Part shown: positions 16,429 to 25,237 of the stretch, in pieces
Layout of the letters: every line of letters starts with the position of its first letter
Position numbering within the stretch: the first letter of the stretch is position 1
Source: Streptomyces sp. NBC_01275
GTDB taxonomy: Bacteria > Actinomycetota > Actinomycetes > Streptomycetales > Streptomycetaceae
Direction: 5' to 3'
DNA: 64,000 bases
Assembly: GCF_026340655.1 (NCBI RefSeq)
Contig: NZ_JAPEOZ010000001.1
Coordinates: 1,116,001-1,180,000 of the forward strand
Translations under genes and position numbers: made by a program
The notes under the pieces: model-generated
What the model was told of the DNA's origin: nothing
Database searches by the model: none
Seen by the model: only the letters and a program-made list of their open reading frames with translations

Positions 16429-17970
16429 ATGCTGCTGACCCGGCTCGCCGACGTGTCCCGGGAGGTCGCCGCCGCCTCGGCGCGCTCCCGCAAGATCGCT
16501 CTGCTCGCCGAGCTGTTCCGGGACGCGGAGGCGGACGACGTGCCGATCGTCATCCCCTATCTGGCCGGGCGGCTCCCCCAGGGCCGGCTCGGCGTCGGCT
16601 GGAAGGCACTGAGCCGACCGGTCGACCCGGCCGCCGCACCGACCCTCACCGTGCGCGAGGTGGACGCTCTGTTCACCGAGCTCGGCCGGGTCTCCGGCCC
16701 CGGTTCGCAGGCCGAACGGGCCCGGCTGGTAGGCGAGTTGATGGGCGCGGCCACCGAGGAGGAGCAGCGCTTCCTGCTCGGCCTGATCACCGGCGAGGTC
16801 CGCCAGGGCGCGCTGGACGCCGTCGCCGTGGAGGGGCTGGCGCAGGCGACCGGGGCCCCGCCGCCGGACGTACGGCGGGCGGTGATGCTGGCCGGGTCGC
16901 TGCAGACGGTGGCGCGGGCGCTGCTCGCGGACGGGCCGGCGGCGCTGGCGGCGTTCCGGCTCACCGTCGGCCGCCCGGTGCTGCCGATGCTCGCGCACAC
17001 CGCGACCTCGGTCGCCGAGGCGGTCGGCAAGCTGGGGGCGTGCGCGGTGGAGGAGAAGCTGGACGGCATCCGCGTGCAGGTGCACCGCGACGGCGACGGC
17101 GTCCGCCTCTACACCCGCACCCTGGACGACATCACCGACCGCCTGCCCGAAGTGACCTCAGCCGTACGGGAGTTGGCGGGCGAGCGGTTCATCCTGGACG
17201 GCGAGGTCATCGCCCTCGACGCGGCGACCGGGCGGCCGCGCTCCTTCCAGGAGACGGCGGGCCGCGTCGGCTCGCGCGTGGACGTGGCGAGCGCCGCCGA
17301 GGCGGTCCCCGTCTCCCCCGTGTTCTTCGACGCGCTGTCCGTGGACGGCCGCGACCTGCTCGACCTGCCGTTCGCCGAGCGGCACGCGGAGCTGGCGCGG
17401 CTGACGCCCGAGCCGATGCGGGTGCGGCGGACGTCGGTGTCCGGACCGCAGGACGCCGAAGCTGCGGAGGAGTTCCTGCGGGAGACGCTGCGGCGCGGTC
17501 ACGAGGGAGTCGTGGTCAAGGCCCTGGACGCCCCCTACAGCGCGGGCCGGCGGGGCGCGTCCTGGCTGAAGGTCAAACCCGTGCACACCCTCGACCTGGT
17601 CGTCCTGGCCGCCGAGTGGGGCCACGGCCGCCGTACCGGCAGGCTCTCCAACCTGCATCTCGGAGCCCGCACCGCCGACGGCGGCTTCGCCATGCTCGGC
17701 AAGACCTTCAAGGGCATGACCGACGCGATGCTCGCCTGGCAGACCGAGCGACTGCAGGAGCTGGCCGTGGAGACCGACGGCTGGACGGTGACCGTACGCC
17801 CCGAACTGGTCGTGGAGATCGCCTACGACGGTCTGCAGCGGTCCTCCCGCTACCCGGCCGGCGTCACCCTGCGCTTCGCCCGCGTGGTCCGCTACCGCGA
17901 GGACAAGGGGCCGCGGGACGCCGACACGGTCGAGACGCTGCTCGCCGCCCACCCGGAGGTGCGCCCGTGA
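16429..17970 (+). CDS. ATP-dependent DNA ligase (LigB-like)
   Basis: This encodes a 513-residue ATP-dependent DNA ligase, the length of mycobacterial LigB. The N-terminal DNA-binding domain covers about 1-200. The adenylation motif I is EEKLDGIRVQVH near residue 207 (Lys as nucleophile). Motif III-like FILDGEVIALD, motif IV EGVVVKALDAPY and motif V ASWLKVKP follow, and the OB-fold occupies the C-terminus. It seals nicks, probably in a repair role, alongside the NAD-dependent LigA essential in all bacteria. The start MLLTRLADVSREVAA is the usual family start. Its stop overlaps the NUDIX gene start by GTGA. Confidence 0.92.
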   Translation: MLLTRLADVSREVAAASARSRKIALLAELFRDAEADDVPIVIPYLAGRLPQGRLGVGWKALSRPVDPAAAPTLTVREVDALFTELGRVSGPGSQAERARLVGELMGAATEEEQRFLLGLITGEVRQGALDAVAVEGLAQATGAPPPDVRRAVMLAGSLQTVARALLADGPAALAAFRLTVGRPVLPMLAHTATSVAEAVGKLGACAVEEKLDGIRVQVHRDGDGVRLYTRTLDDITDRLPEVTSAVRELAGERFILDGEVIALDAATGRPRSFQETAGRVGSRVDVASAAEAVPVSPVFFDALSVDGRDLLDLPFAERHAELARLTPEPMRVRRTSVSGPQDAEAAEEFLRETLRRGHEGVVVKALDAPYSAGRRGASWLKVKPVHTLDLVVLAAEWGHGRRTGRLSNLHLGARTADGGFAMLGKTFKGMTDAMLAWQTERLQELAVETDGWTVTVRPELVVEIAYDGLQRSSRYPAGVTLRFARVVRYREDKGPRDADTVETLLAAHPEVRP

Positions 17971-18431
17971 CACCGAAGCGCAGCGCGGGCCTGCTGCTGT
18001 TCCGCCGCGCCGACGACGGACCGGAGGTGCTGCTGGGCCATATGGGCGGCCCGTACTTCGCCAGGAAGGACGCCGGGGCGTGGTCCGTCCCCAAGGGCGA
18101 GTACGAGCCCGGGGAGACGGCCTGGGAGGCGGCCCGCCGCGAGTTCCAGGAGGAGCTCGGGCTGCCGCCGCCCGACGGCGAGGCGATTCCCCTCGGCGAG
18201 GTCCGGCAGGGCAACGGCAAGATCGTCACCGTATGGGCGATCGAGGCGGACCTGGATCCGGCGGCGGTCGTGCCGGGGACGTTCACCATGGAGTGGCCGC
18301 CGAAATCGGGGCAGATGCGGGAGTTCCCCGAATTGGACCGGGTCGCGTGGTTCGGCCTGGAGCGGGCGCGCGAGGTGGTCGTCACGGCGCAGGCCGCGTT
18401 TGTGCACCGGCTGGCGGAGCACTCGTCCTGA
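17967..18431 (+). CDS. NUDIX hydrolase
   Basis: This encodes a 154-residue NUDIX-fold hydrolase. The Nudix box runs from the Gly of GEYEPGETAWEAARREF through QEELGL and is complete, including the REXXEE metal-binding core (REFQEE). It begins RSAGLLLFRRADDGPEVLLGHMGG, typical of the actinobacterial ligase-linked NUDIX group. The GTG start overlaps the ligase stop by four bases, so the two are translationally coupled. A role in sanitising nucleotides or processing adenylylated intermediates for the ligase is attractive but inferred. Confidence 0.9.
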   Translation: MTPKRSAGLLLFRRADDGPEVLLGHMGGPYFARKDAGAWSVPKGEYEPGETAWEAARREFQEELGLPPPDGEAIPLGEVRQGNGKIVTVWAIEADLDPAAVVPGTFTMEWPPKSGQMREFPELDRVAWFGLERAREVVVTAQAAFVHRLAEHSS

Positions 18432-18507
18432 GCGGACGCGTACACGTTGCGGTACCCGGCGGTGCGCGGGAAGGTCGAAGCACAGCCAGCTCTCCAGGAG
18501 GTCGGTC

Positions 18508-19893
18508 ATGCCCATCGCGACGGTGAACCCGGCGAACGGCGAGACGCTTCGGAGGTACGAGGCCATGGGCGAGGAGGAGCTGGAACGCCGGCTCCAGCTC
18601 GCGGAGGCCACGTTCCGCACCTACCGGACGACCCGCTTCGCCGACCGGGCGCGGCTGCTGCTGCGGGCCGCCGACCTCCTGGACGAGGACCGGGACGCCG
18701 TCGCCCGGACCATGACCACCGAGATGGGCAAGCCGGTGACGCAGGCGCGCGCCGAGGCGGCGAAGTGCGCGAGGGCGATGCGCTGGTACGCCGAGCACGC
18801 CGAGGAACTGCTCGCCGACGAGGAACCGGCCGCGGCCGACGTGAAGGACTCCGGGGGCTCGCGCGCCCTGGTCCGCTACCGGCCGCTGGGCCCGGTGCTC
18901 GCGGTGATGCCGTGGAACTTCCCGCTGTGGCAGGTGGTCCGGTTCGCCGCGCCCGCGCTGATGGCGGGCAACGTGGGCCTGCTCAAGCACGCCTCGAACG
19001 TCCCCCAGACCGCCCTCTACCTGGAGGACCTCTTCCACCGGGCCGGGTTCGCCGAGGGCTGCTTCCAGACCCTGCTCGTCGGCTCCGGCGCGGTCGACGA
19101 GATCCTGCGCGACGAGCGCGTCAGGGCGGCCACCCTGACGGGCAGCGAGCCCGCCGGGCGGGCGGTGGCCGCCACCGCCGGGCAGATGGTCAAGAAGACG
19201 GTGCTGGAGCTGGGCGGCAGCGATCCGTACGTCGTGATGGCGTCGGCGGACGTCCAGCGGGCGGCCGAGGTCGCCGTGACGGCCCGGGTGCAGAACAACG
19301 GGCAGTCGTGCATCGCCGCGAAGCGGTTCATCGTTCACACGGACGTGTACGACGCGTTCACGGAGCGTTTCGTGGCCGGCATGGCGGCGCTGAAGGTCGG
19401 CGACCCGCTGGCCGAGGACACCGAGGTCGGACCGCTCGCGAGTGCACAGGGGCGGGAAGATCTGGAGGAGCTGGTGGACGACGCGCGGCGCTACGGGGCG
19501 AGCGTGCTGTGCGGGGGCGAGCGCCCCGACCGGCCCGGCTGGTACTACCCGCCGACCGTCCTCGCCGACGTCACCCGTGCGATGCGCATCCACCGCGAGG
19601 AGGCGTTCGGGCCGGTCGCGACGGTGTACCGGGCGGCCGACCTGGACGAGGCGGTGCTGATCGCCAACGACTCGCCGTTCGGGCTGAGTTCGAACGTCTG
19701 GACGCGCGACGAGGCCGAGCTCGACCGGTTCGTACGGGATCTGGAGGCGGGCGGGGTGTTCGTCAACGGGATGACGGCGTCCCATCCGGCGTTCCCGTTC
19801 GGCGGGGTGAAACGGTCCGGATACGGGCGTGAGCTGTCCGGGCACGGAATCCGGGAGTTCTGCAACATCACCACGGTTTGGCACGGTGCGTGA
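18508..19893 (+). CDS. NAD(P)-dependent succinate-semialdehyde dehydrogenase-like aldehyde dehydrogenase
   Basis: This encodes a 461-residue aldehyde dehydrogenase. The ATG at 18508 follows AGGAGG. The family landmarks are intact: VMPWNFPLWQVVRFAAPALMAGN (cofactor cleft), TGSEPAGRAVAA, KKTVLELGGSDPYVV (catalytic Glu in ELGG) and NNGQSCIAAKRFI (catalytic Cys). The sequence is close to the GabD2-like actinobacterial branch that oxidises succinate semialdehyde to succinate. HPAFPFGGVKRSGYGRELSGHGIREF closes the protein. It appears to be a single gene; the following small gene is 25 bases downstream. Confidence 0.9.
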   Translation: MPIATVNPANGETLRRYEAMGEEELERRLQLAEATFRTYRTTRFADRARLLLRAADLLDEDRDAVARTMTTEMGKPVTQARAEAAKCARAMRWYAEHAEELLADEEPAAADVKDSGGSRALVRYRPLGPVLAVMPWNFPLWQVVRFAAPALMAGNVGLLKHASNVPQTALYLEDLFHRAGFAEGCFQTLLVGSGAVDEILRDERVRAATLTGSEPAGRAVAATAGQMVKKTVLELGGSDPYVVMASADVQRAAEVAVTARVQNNGQSCIAAKRFIVHTDVYDAFTERFVAGMAALKVGDPLAEDTEVGPLASAQGREDLEELVDDARRYGASVLCGGERPDRPGWYYPPTVLADVTRAMRIHREEAFGPVATVYRAADLDEAVLIANDSPFGLSSNVWTRDEAELDRFVRDLEAGGVFVNGMTASHPAFPFGGVKRSGYGRELSGHGIREFCNITTVWHGA

Positions 19894-19918
19894 GCGCTGC
19901 GCGGCTACGATCCCGGGT

Positions 19919-20155
19919 GTGAACCGCGAAGTGACTCTGCCTCTGATCGTCGATGACCGCGGGACCCTGCAGGTGGCTGCCGCCGACGTGAGCAAGCTGC
20001 TCCGCACGTTGGGCGGGCGATGGCTGCACCTCGTCGAGGCGGGGGCGGAGGGGCTGGACGAGGACACGGTGGCCGCTCTGACGATCGAGCTCGCGAAGCT
20101 GGCCGACCGGATCGACGTGGCGTGCATCGCTCACAGCAGCGGGGGCGCGCCGTAG
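19919..20155 (+). CDS. Small conserved Streptomyces protein (DUF6213-like)
   Basis: This encodes 78 residues from a GTG at 19919. It is soluble, acidic and mostly alpha-helical, with VTLPLIVDDRGTLQVAAADVSKLLRTLGGRWLHL as its core. Its look matches a small conserved Streptomyces family that I believe is DUF6213; the function is unknown. It follows the aldehyde dehydrogenase by 25 bases on the same strand and may be co-transcribed. No domain with activity is visible. Confidence 0.7.
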   Translation: MNREVTLPLIVDDRGTLQVAAADVSKLLRTLGGRWLHLVEAGAEGLDEDTVAALTIELAKLADRIDVACIAHSSGGAP

Positions 20156-20355
20156 GGATGCCGTCTCGTCGCCGGGTGAGGGTCTTTCGTGGCTGGTCGC
20201 GCCCACGCGGCGGAGCCGCATATCGCTGCGGCCCCACGCCCCTGAGTGGGTCGACCGCCCCCCGGATGGAGTAGTACAGCGCGAAGTCGTCGCTCTTTCG
20301 GGTGACCGTGAGGGGAGCACCCCTGTGGGTGAAGCACCCTCTGGAGGCACAGTTC

Positions 20356-21438
20356 ATGGCGACTTTGTGCAGACCCTCGGTGTCGGTTCCGGAGTATGTG
20401 ATCACGATGGAGGAGACGCTGGACCTCGCGCGCTCCCGCCACTCGGACCATCCCCAGTTGCCGCTGGCCCTCCGGCTGATCGAGAACACGGGCGTCAGGA
20501 CGCGGCACCTCGTGCGGCCCATCGAGGAGACCCTCGAGCACCCGGGGTTCGAGGAACGCAACCGGGTCTACGTGGCCGAGGCGAAGGCCCGGGTCCCCGC
20601 GGTCGTTCAGCGGGCGCTGGACGAGGCGGAGCTGCTCACCGACGACATCGACGTGATCGTCTACGTGTCGTGCACGGGCTTCATGATGCCCTCGCTCACG
20701 GCCTGGCTGATCAACGAGATGGACTTCGAGAGCACCACCCGGCAGCTCCCCATCGCCCAGCTGGGCTGCGCGGCCGGCGGCGCCGCGATCAACCGGGCGC
20801 ACGACTTCTGCACGGCCTACCCCGAGGCCAACGCGCTGATCGTGGCCTGCGAGTTCTGCTCGCTCTGCTACCAGCCCACCGACCTGGGCATCGGCTCCCT
20901 GCTCTCCAACGGCCTGTTCGGCGACGGCATCGCGGCCGCCGTGGTGCGCGGCCGGGGCGGCGAGGGCATCCGGCTGGAGCGCAACGGCTCGTACCTGATC
21001 CCGAAGACCGAAGAGTGGATCATGTACGACGTCCGGGCCACCGGCTTCCATTTCCTGCTGGACAAGCGGGTGCCCGCCACCATGGAGCCCCTCGCTCCGG
21101 CCCTGCAGGACCTCGCGGGGCTGCACGGCTGGGACGCCTCCGACCTGGACTTCTACATAGTCCACGCGGGCGGCCCCCGCATCCTCGACGACCTCAGCAA
21201 GTTCCTGCAGGTCGACCCGCACGCCTTCCGCTTCAGCCGGGCCACGCTCACCGAGTACGGCAACATCGCCAGCGCCGTCGTCCTGGACGCGCTGCGCCGG
21301 CTCTTCGAGGAGGGCGGCGCGCACGACCGGGCGCGCGGACTGCTCGCCGGGTTCGGTCCCGGCATCACCGCGGAGATGACCCTGGGCCGCTGGCAGCGCA
21401 CCGACGACAGACGACAGGACGGCGTGAACGCGCGATGA
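20356..21438 (+). CDS. rppA: 1,3,6,8-Tetrahydroxynaphthalene synthase (type III PKS)
   Basis: This encodes a 360-residue type III polyketide synthase. The start MATLCRPSVSVPEYVITMEETLD matches RppA exactly in form, with GGAGG 10 bases upstream. The catalytic Cys is Cys138 in QLGCAAGGAAINRAHDF. His and Asn of the triad are in FYIVHAGGPRILDDL and TEYGNIASAV. GFGPGITAE is the family signature. It condenses five malonyl-CoA into 1,3,6,8-tetrahydroxynaphthalene. It overlaps the P450 start by ATGA and heads a three-gene pigment operon. Confidence 0.97.
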   Translation: MATLCRPSVSVPEYVITMEETLDLARSRHSDHPQLPLALRLIENTGVRTRHLVRPIEETLEHPGFEERNRVYVAEAKARVPAVVQRALDEAELLTDDIDVIVYVSCTGFMMPSLTAWLINEMDFESTTRQLPIAQLGCAAGGAAINRAHDFCTAYPEANALIVACEFCSLCYQPTDLGIGSLLSNGLFGDGIAAAVVRGRGGEGIRLERNGSYLIPKTEEWIMYDVRATGFHFLLDKRVPATMEPLAPALQDLAGLHGWDASDLDFYIVHAGGPRILDDLSKFLQVDPHAFRFSRATLTEYGNIASAVVLDALRRLFEEGGAHDRARGLLAGFGPGITAEMTLGRWQRTDDRRQDGVNAR

Positions 21439-22652
21439 CCGACGAGACGACGCTCACCGATACCCTCCCGCCGGTCCGGCACTGGCCTGCCCTGGACCTG
21501 ACCGGCGTCGACTTCGACCCGGTGCTGACGCAGCTGATGCGGGAGGGTCCGGTCACCCGCATCCAGCTGCCCAACGGCGAGGGCTGGGCGTGGCTGGTCA
21601 CCCGCATGGACGATGTGCGCACGGTGGCCAACGACCCGCGCTTCAGCCGCGAGGCGGTCATGGACCGGCAGGTCACCCGGCTCGCCCCGCACTTCATCCC
21701 GGCCCGCGGCGCGGTCGGCTTCCTGGACCCGCCGGACCACACGCGGCTGCGCCGCTCGGTGGCCGCCGCGTTCACGGCGAAGGGCGTGGAACGGGTCCGC
21801 GACCGCTCACGGCGGCTGCTCGACGAACTGGTCGACGAGCTGCTCCAGGACGGCCCGCCCGCCGACCTCACGGCGACCGTTCTCACGCCGTTCCCCATCG
21901 CGGTGATCTGCGAGCTGATGGGCGTCCCGGCCGCCGACCGGCACGGCATGCACGACTGGACCCAGCTGATCCTGTCCTCCTCGCACGGCGCGCAGGTCAG
22001 CGAGCAGGCCAGGAACGAGATGGGCGCGTACTTCGCCGACCTGATCGGCCGCCGGGAGGGCAGCACGGACGAGGACGTCTCCTCGCTGCTCGGCGCGGCG
22101 GTCGGCCGGGGCGAGATCACCCTGGAGGAGGCGGTCGGGCTGGCCGTGCTGCTGCAGATCGGCGGCGAGGCGGTGACGAACAACAGCGGGCAGATGTTCT
22201 ACCTGCTGCTGACCCGCCCCGACCTGGTCGACCGGCTGCGCACCGACCCGGCCGTCCGCCCCCAGGCCATCGACGAACTCCTGCGCTACATCCCGCACCG
22301 CAACGCGGTGGGACTCTCCCGGATCGCGACGCAGGACGTGGAGATCCGGGGCGTGCGGATCCGTGAAGGCGACGCCGTCTACGTCTCGTACCTGGCGGCC
22401 AACCGCGACCCGGACGTCTTCCCCGACCCGGAGACGATCGACTTCTCCCGCGCGCCGAACCCGCACGTCTCCTTCGGCTTCGGCCCGCACTACTGCCCCG
22501 GCGGCATGCTGGCCCGGCTGGAGTCGCAGCTCCTCGTGGACGCCCTGCTGGACCGCGTCCCGGGCCTGGCGCTCGCGGTCGCGCCGGACCAGGTCCCGTT
22601 CAGGAAGGGCGCGTTGATCCGCGGCCCCGAAGCCCTCCCCGTCACATGGTGA
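21435..22652 (+). CDS. Cytochrome P450, CYP158A2-like (biflaviolin synthase)
   Basis: This encodes a 405-residue soluble P450. It has the I-helix LLQIGGEAVTNNSGQ, the ExxR motif IDELLRYIP and the heme loop FGFGPHYCPGGMLARLE with the ligand Cys near 354. The sequence is very close to CYP158A2 of S. coelicolor, which couples flaviolin into dimers and trimers. Notably the usual A/G-G-x-D/E-T of the I-helix is GGEAVT-N, as in the CYP158 family. It is translated from an ATGA overlap with rppA. The expected product is dimeric flaviolin pigment, deposited as a UV-protective polymer. Confidence 0.94.
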   Translation: MTDETTLTDTLPPVRHWPALDLTGVDFDPVLTQLMREGPVTRIQLPNGEGWAWLVTRMDDVRTVANDPRFSREAVMDRQVTRLAPHFIPARGAVGFLDPPDHTRLRRSVAAAFTAKGVERVRDRSRRLLDELVDELLQDGPPADLTATVLTPFPIAVICELMGVPAADRHGMHDWTQLILSSSHGAQVSEQARNEMGAYFADLIGRREGSTDEDVSSLLGAAVGRGEITLEEAVGLAVLLQIGGEAVTNNSGQMFYLLLTRPDLVDRLRTDPAVRPQAIDELLRYIPHRNAVGLSRIATQDVEIRGVRIREGDAVYVSYLAANRDPDVFPDPETIDFSRAPNPHVSFGFGPHYCPGGMLARLESQLLVDALLDRVPGLALAVAPDQVPFRKGALIRGPEALPVTW

Positions 22653-23164
22653 GCGACGGGCTCCTCGTGCCGCCGGGCCACGGCAGGGTCGTCCAGACCC
22701 CGGCCCAGCGGGTGACGTTCAAGGTGACCGGCACGCACTCGCGCACGGCCTCCACCTTCGAGGTGGAGGTCCCGCCGGGCTTCGACGTCGGCGCCCATGT
22801 CCACACCCGCAGCGAGGAGTTGTTCTACGTCCTCGAGGGCGAGCTGGACGTCCTCGCCTTCGAGCCCCGCGTCCGCACCCCCGACAACTGGCAGCGCTGG
22901 GAGTCCGGTTCGGGCAACCAGGTGGTACGGGCCACCCCGGGCACGGTCATCGTCGTGCCCCCGGGCTGCCCCCACGCCTTCGCCAACCCGACGGACGCCC
23001 CGGCGAGGATGTTCTTCCAGGCTTCCCCGCCGCCGGATCACGAGCGGTATTTCGAGGAGTTGCTGGAGATCCTGGGCAGCGGTGGCCCACCGGATCACAC
23101 GGCGATCGAGGAACTCCGGAGGCGCTACGACATCGAGCAGCTGACGCCTCTGAAGCACAGGTGA
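22646..23164 (+). CDS. MomA-like cupin quinone-forming monooxygenase
   Basis: This encodes a 172-residue cupin. The metal-binding motif 1 is HVHTRSEELFYVLEGELDV and motif 2 is VVPPGCPHAFANP. Position after a type III PKS and CYP158-like P450 matches the MomA monooxygenases, which oxidise tetrahydroxynaphthalene to flaviolin (a quinone) without added cofactors. The ATG overlaps the P450 stop by 7 bases. The three genes thus give THN, then flaviolin, then flaviolin dimers. The identity rests on family and context; no enzymatic data can be read here. Confidence 0.85.
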   Translation: MVSDGLLVPPGHGRVVQTPAQRVTFKVTGTHSRTASTFEVEVPPGFDVGAHVHTRSEELFYVLEGELDVLAFEPRVRTPDNWQRWESGSGNQVVRATPGTVIVVPPGCPHAFANPTDAPARMFFQASPPPDHERYFEELLEILGSGGPPDHTAIEELRRRYDIEQLTPLKHR

Positions 23165-23174
23165 GGCGCGCGTC

Positions 23175-24401
23175 CTACCGAATCGGCATCCCCGAGAGCG
23201 TCCGGGCGATCACCAGCCGCTGGATCTCACTGGTCCCCTCGAAGATCGTGTAGATCGCCGCGTCCCGGTGCATGCGCTCCACGGGATACTCCCGCGTGTA
23301 CCCGTTCCCGCCGAGAATCTGGATCGCCTGCCCGGTGACCTTCTTGGCCGTCTCGCTCGCGTACAGCTTCGACATCGAGCCCTCCGCGGCAGTGAACGGC
23401 TTCCCGCTGATCGCCATCCAGGAAGCCCGCCACACCAGCAGCCGCGCAGCGTCGATCTGCGTCCGCATGTCCGCGAGCTGGAAGGCGACACCCTGGTTGT
23501 CGATGATCGGCCGACCGAACTGCTGTCGCGTCATCGCGTAGTCGAGGGCGACCTCGTACGCGGCGCGGGCCGTGCCGACGGCCATCGCGCCGACCGCCGG
23601 CCGCGAGGCCTCGAAGGTGGCCATCGCCGCGTTCTTCACCCGCTCGCCGCCCGACTTCGCCCGCTCACGGGCCCGGGCGAGGCGCTCGTCGAGCTTCTCC
23701 TTGCCGCCGAGCAGGCAGGAGCCGGGGACGCGCACGTTGTCGAGGACGACCTCGGCGGTGTGCGAGGCGCGGATGCCGTGCTTCTTGAACTTCTGGCCCT
23801 GGGCCAGCCCGGGCGTGCCCGCCGGGACGATGAAGGAGGCGTGGCCCTTGGAGCCCAGCTCCGCGTCGACCACGGCCACGACCACGTGGACGTTGGCGAT
23901 GCCGCCGTTGGTCGCCCAGGTCTTGGTGCCGTTGATCACCCACTCGTCCTTGGCCTCGTCGTACACCGCGCGGGTGCGCATCGAGGCGACGTCGGAGCCT
24001 GCGTCGGGCTCGGAGGAGCAGAACGCGGCGACCTTGACGTCGTTCGCGTCGCCGTACATCTGGGGGATCCAGGTGCCGATCTGCTCCTCGGTGCCGTTGG
24101 CGAGGACGCCCACGGCGGCGAGGCCGGTGCCCACGATCGACAGGGCGATGCCCGCGTCGCCCCAGAACAGCTCCTCCATGGCCATCGGGATGCCGAGGCC
24201 GGTGGGGTCGAAGTACTGCTGGGCGTAGAAGTCGAGGGAGTAGATGCCGACCTTCGCGGCCTCCTGGATGACCGGCCAGGGAGTCTCCTCACGCTCGTCC
24301 CATTCGGCGGCCGCGGGGCGGATGACGTCGGCCGCGAAGCCGTGCAGCCAGTCCCGGACCTCCTTCTGTTCGTCGTTGAGCTCCATGGTGAACTCGGCCA
24401 T
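23175..24401 (-). CDS. Acyl-CoA dehydrogenase
   Basis: This encodes a 408-residue acyl-CoA dehydrogenase with all family blocks: [24 protein letters not shown] and [24 protein letters not shown] for FAD and substrate, [25 protein letters not shown], and the C-terminal [36 protein letters not shown] carries the usual catalytic-Glu-containing region of short/medium-chain enzymes. It takes part in fatty-acid beta-oxidation. It is convergent with the MomA-like gene (gap 10 bases) and divergent from a TetR gene; two operator-like sites lie in its promoter region. Confidence 0.92.
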   Translation of the reverse strand: MAEFTMELNDEQKEVRDWLHGFAADVIRPAAAEWDEREETPWPVIQEAAKVGIYSLDFYAQQYFDPTGLGIPMAMEELFWGDAGIALSIVGTGLAAVGVLANGTEEQIGTWIPQMYGDANDVKVAAFCSSEPDAGSDVASMRTRAVYDEAKDEWVINGTKTWATNGGIANVHVVVAVVDAELGSKGHASFIVPAGTPGLAQGQKFKKHGIRASHTAEVVLDNVRVPGSCLLGGKEKLDERLARARERAKSGGERVKNAAMATFEASRPAVGAMAVGTARAAYEVALDYAMTRQQFGRPIIDNQGVAFQLADMRTQIDAARLLVWRASWMAISGKPFTAAEGSMSKLYASETAKKVTGQAIQILGGNGYTREYPVERMHRDAAIYTIFEGTSEIQRLVIARTLSGMPIR

Positions 24402-24427
24402 GTCCCCTCCAGCGGCGGAACGTAGTG

Positions 24428-24463
24428 TTACTAGCGGTAACCCTAGTTTGTTACCCGCCAGTA
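24428..24463. promoter_or_regulatory. Paired TetR operator-like sites in the fadE promoter
   Basis: Site 1 is a palindrome TTAC-TAGCG-GTAA (24428-24440). Site 2, TTACCCGCCAGTA (24451-24463), reads like the reverse complement of site 1 (TTACCGCTAGTAA) with two or three changes. They lie 27-62 bases upstream of the dehydrogenase start, next to a TTGACT -35-like element (24469-24474, minus strand), and 108 bases from the divergent TetR gene. Confidence 0.6.
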
Positions 24464-24570
24464 GGGAAAGTCAACTCCTGATGACAGCTCGGCAGCCCGT
24501 TCGATGTCAGGCTGTTGTCAGGTGTTAGTTTGCGCAGGCGTCACCGAATCAGCACGGGTGGGGAGAGCAC

Positions 24571-25215
24571 ATGGACACCACGCAGCGGACCGAGCAGCAA
24601 CGGTCCGCCGACCGCCGACGGCGCGAGCTGCTGGAGGCCGCGGACAGAGTGGTGCTGCGCGACGGCCCCCAGGCCTCCATGAACGCCATCGCGGCGGAGG
24701 CCGGCATCACCAAGCCGATCCTCTACCGCCACTTCGGCGACAAGGGTGGACTGTACGCCGCCCTCGCCATGCGGCACACCGACGCGCTGCTCGCCTCGCT
24801 GCGGGCCGCGCTGGACGCTCCCGCCGAGCGCCGGGAACGGGTCGAGGCGACCCTGGACACCTACCTCGCGGCCATCGAGGCCCGGCCTCAGGTGTACCGG
24901 TTCCTGATGCACCCCTCCGAGGGCGGGCAGGGCGTGGACCAGGGGTTCGACGTCGGCAAGCACAGCATTCCGCTGTTGCGGCGGATGGGGGAGGAGCTGG
25001 CGCAGGTCATCGAGGAGCGGGTGGATCTCGGGCCGGCGAGTCAGCAGCTCGCCCGTGTCTGGGGGCACGGGATCGTCGGGATGATGCATGCGGCCGGGGA
25101 CTGGTGGCTGGGGGAACGGCCTTGCACCCGTGCCGAGCTGGTGAGGAGCCTTGCCGACCTGCTGTGGGGTCGCCTGGCGGCGGCGGGGGACAAAGTCGGC
25201 GGTCCGGGGTTCTGA
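24571..25215 (+). CDS. TetR-family regulator
   Basis: This encodes a 214-residue TetR regulator. The helix-turn-helix occupies about residues 20-65 (RRELLEAADRVVLRDG, MNAIAAEAGITKPILYRHFGDKGGLYAAL). The C-terminal ligand domain contains LMHPSEGGQGVDQGFDVGKHSIPLLRRMGEEL and WGHGIVGMMHAAGDWWL, a pattern of actinobacterial TetR proteins beside fatty-acid genes. It is divergent from an acyl-CoA dehydrogenase and probably represses it through the two sites at 24428-24463, with an acyl-CoA as a likely ligand. Both inferences need testing. Confidence 0.92.
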   Translation: MDTTQRTEQQRSADRRRRELLEAADRVVLRDGPQASMNAIAAEAGITKPILYRHFGDKGGLYAALAMRHTDALLASLRAALDAPAERRERVEATLDTYLAAIEARPQVYRFLMHPSEGGQGVDQGFDVGKHSIPLLRRMGEELAQVIEERVDLGPASQQLARVWGHGIVGMMHAAGDWWLGERPCTRAELVRSLADLLWGRLAAAGDKVGGPGF

Positions 25216-25237
25216 GGGTCGTGTCGTGCCCGCGCCT

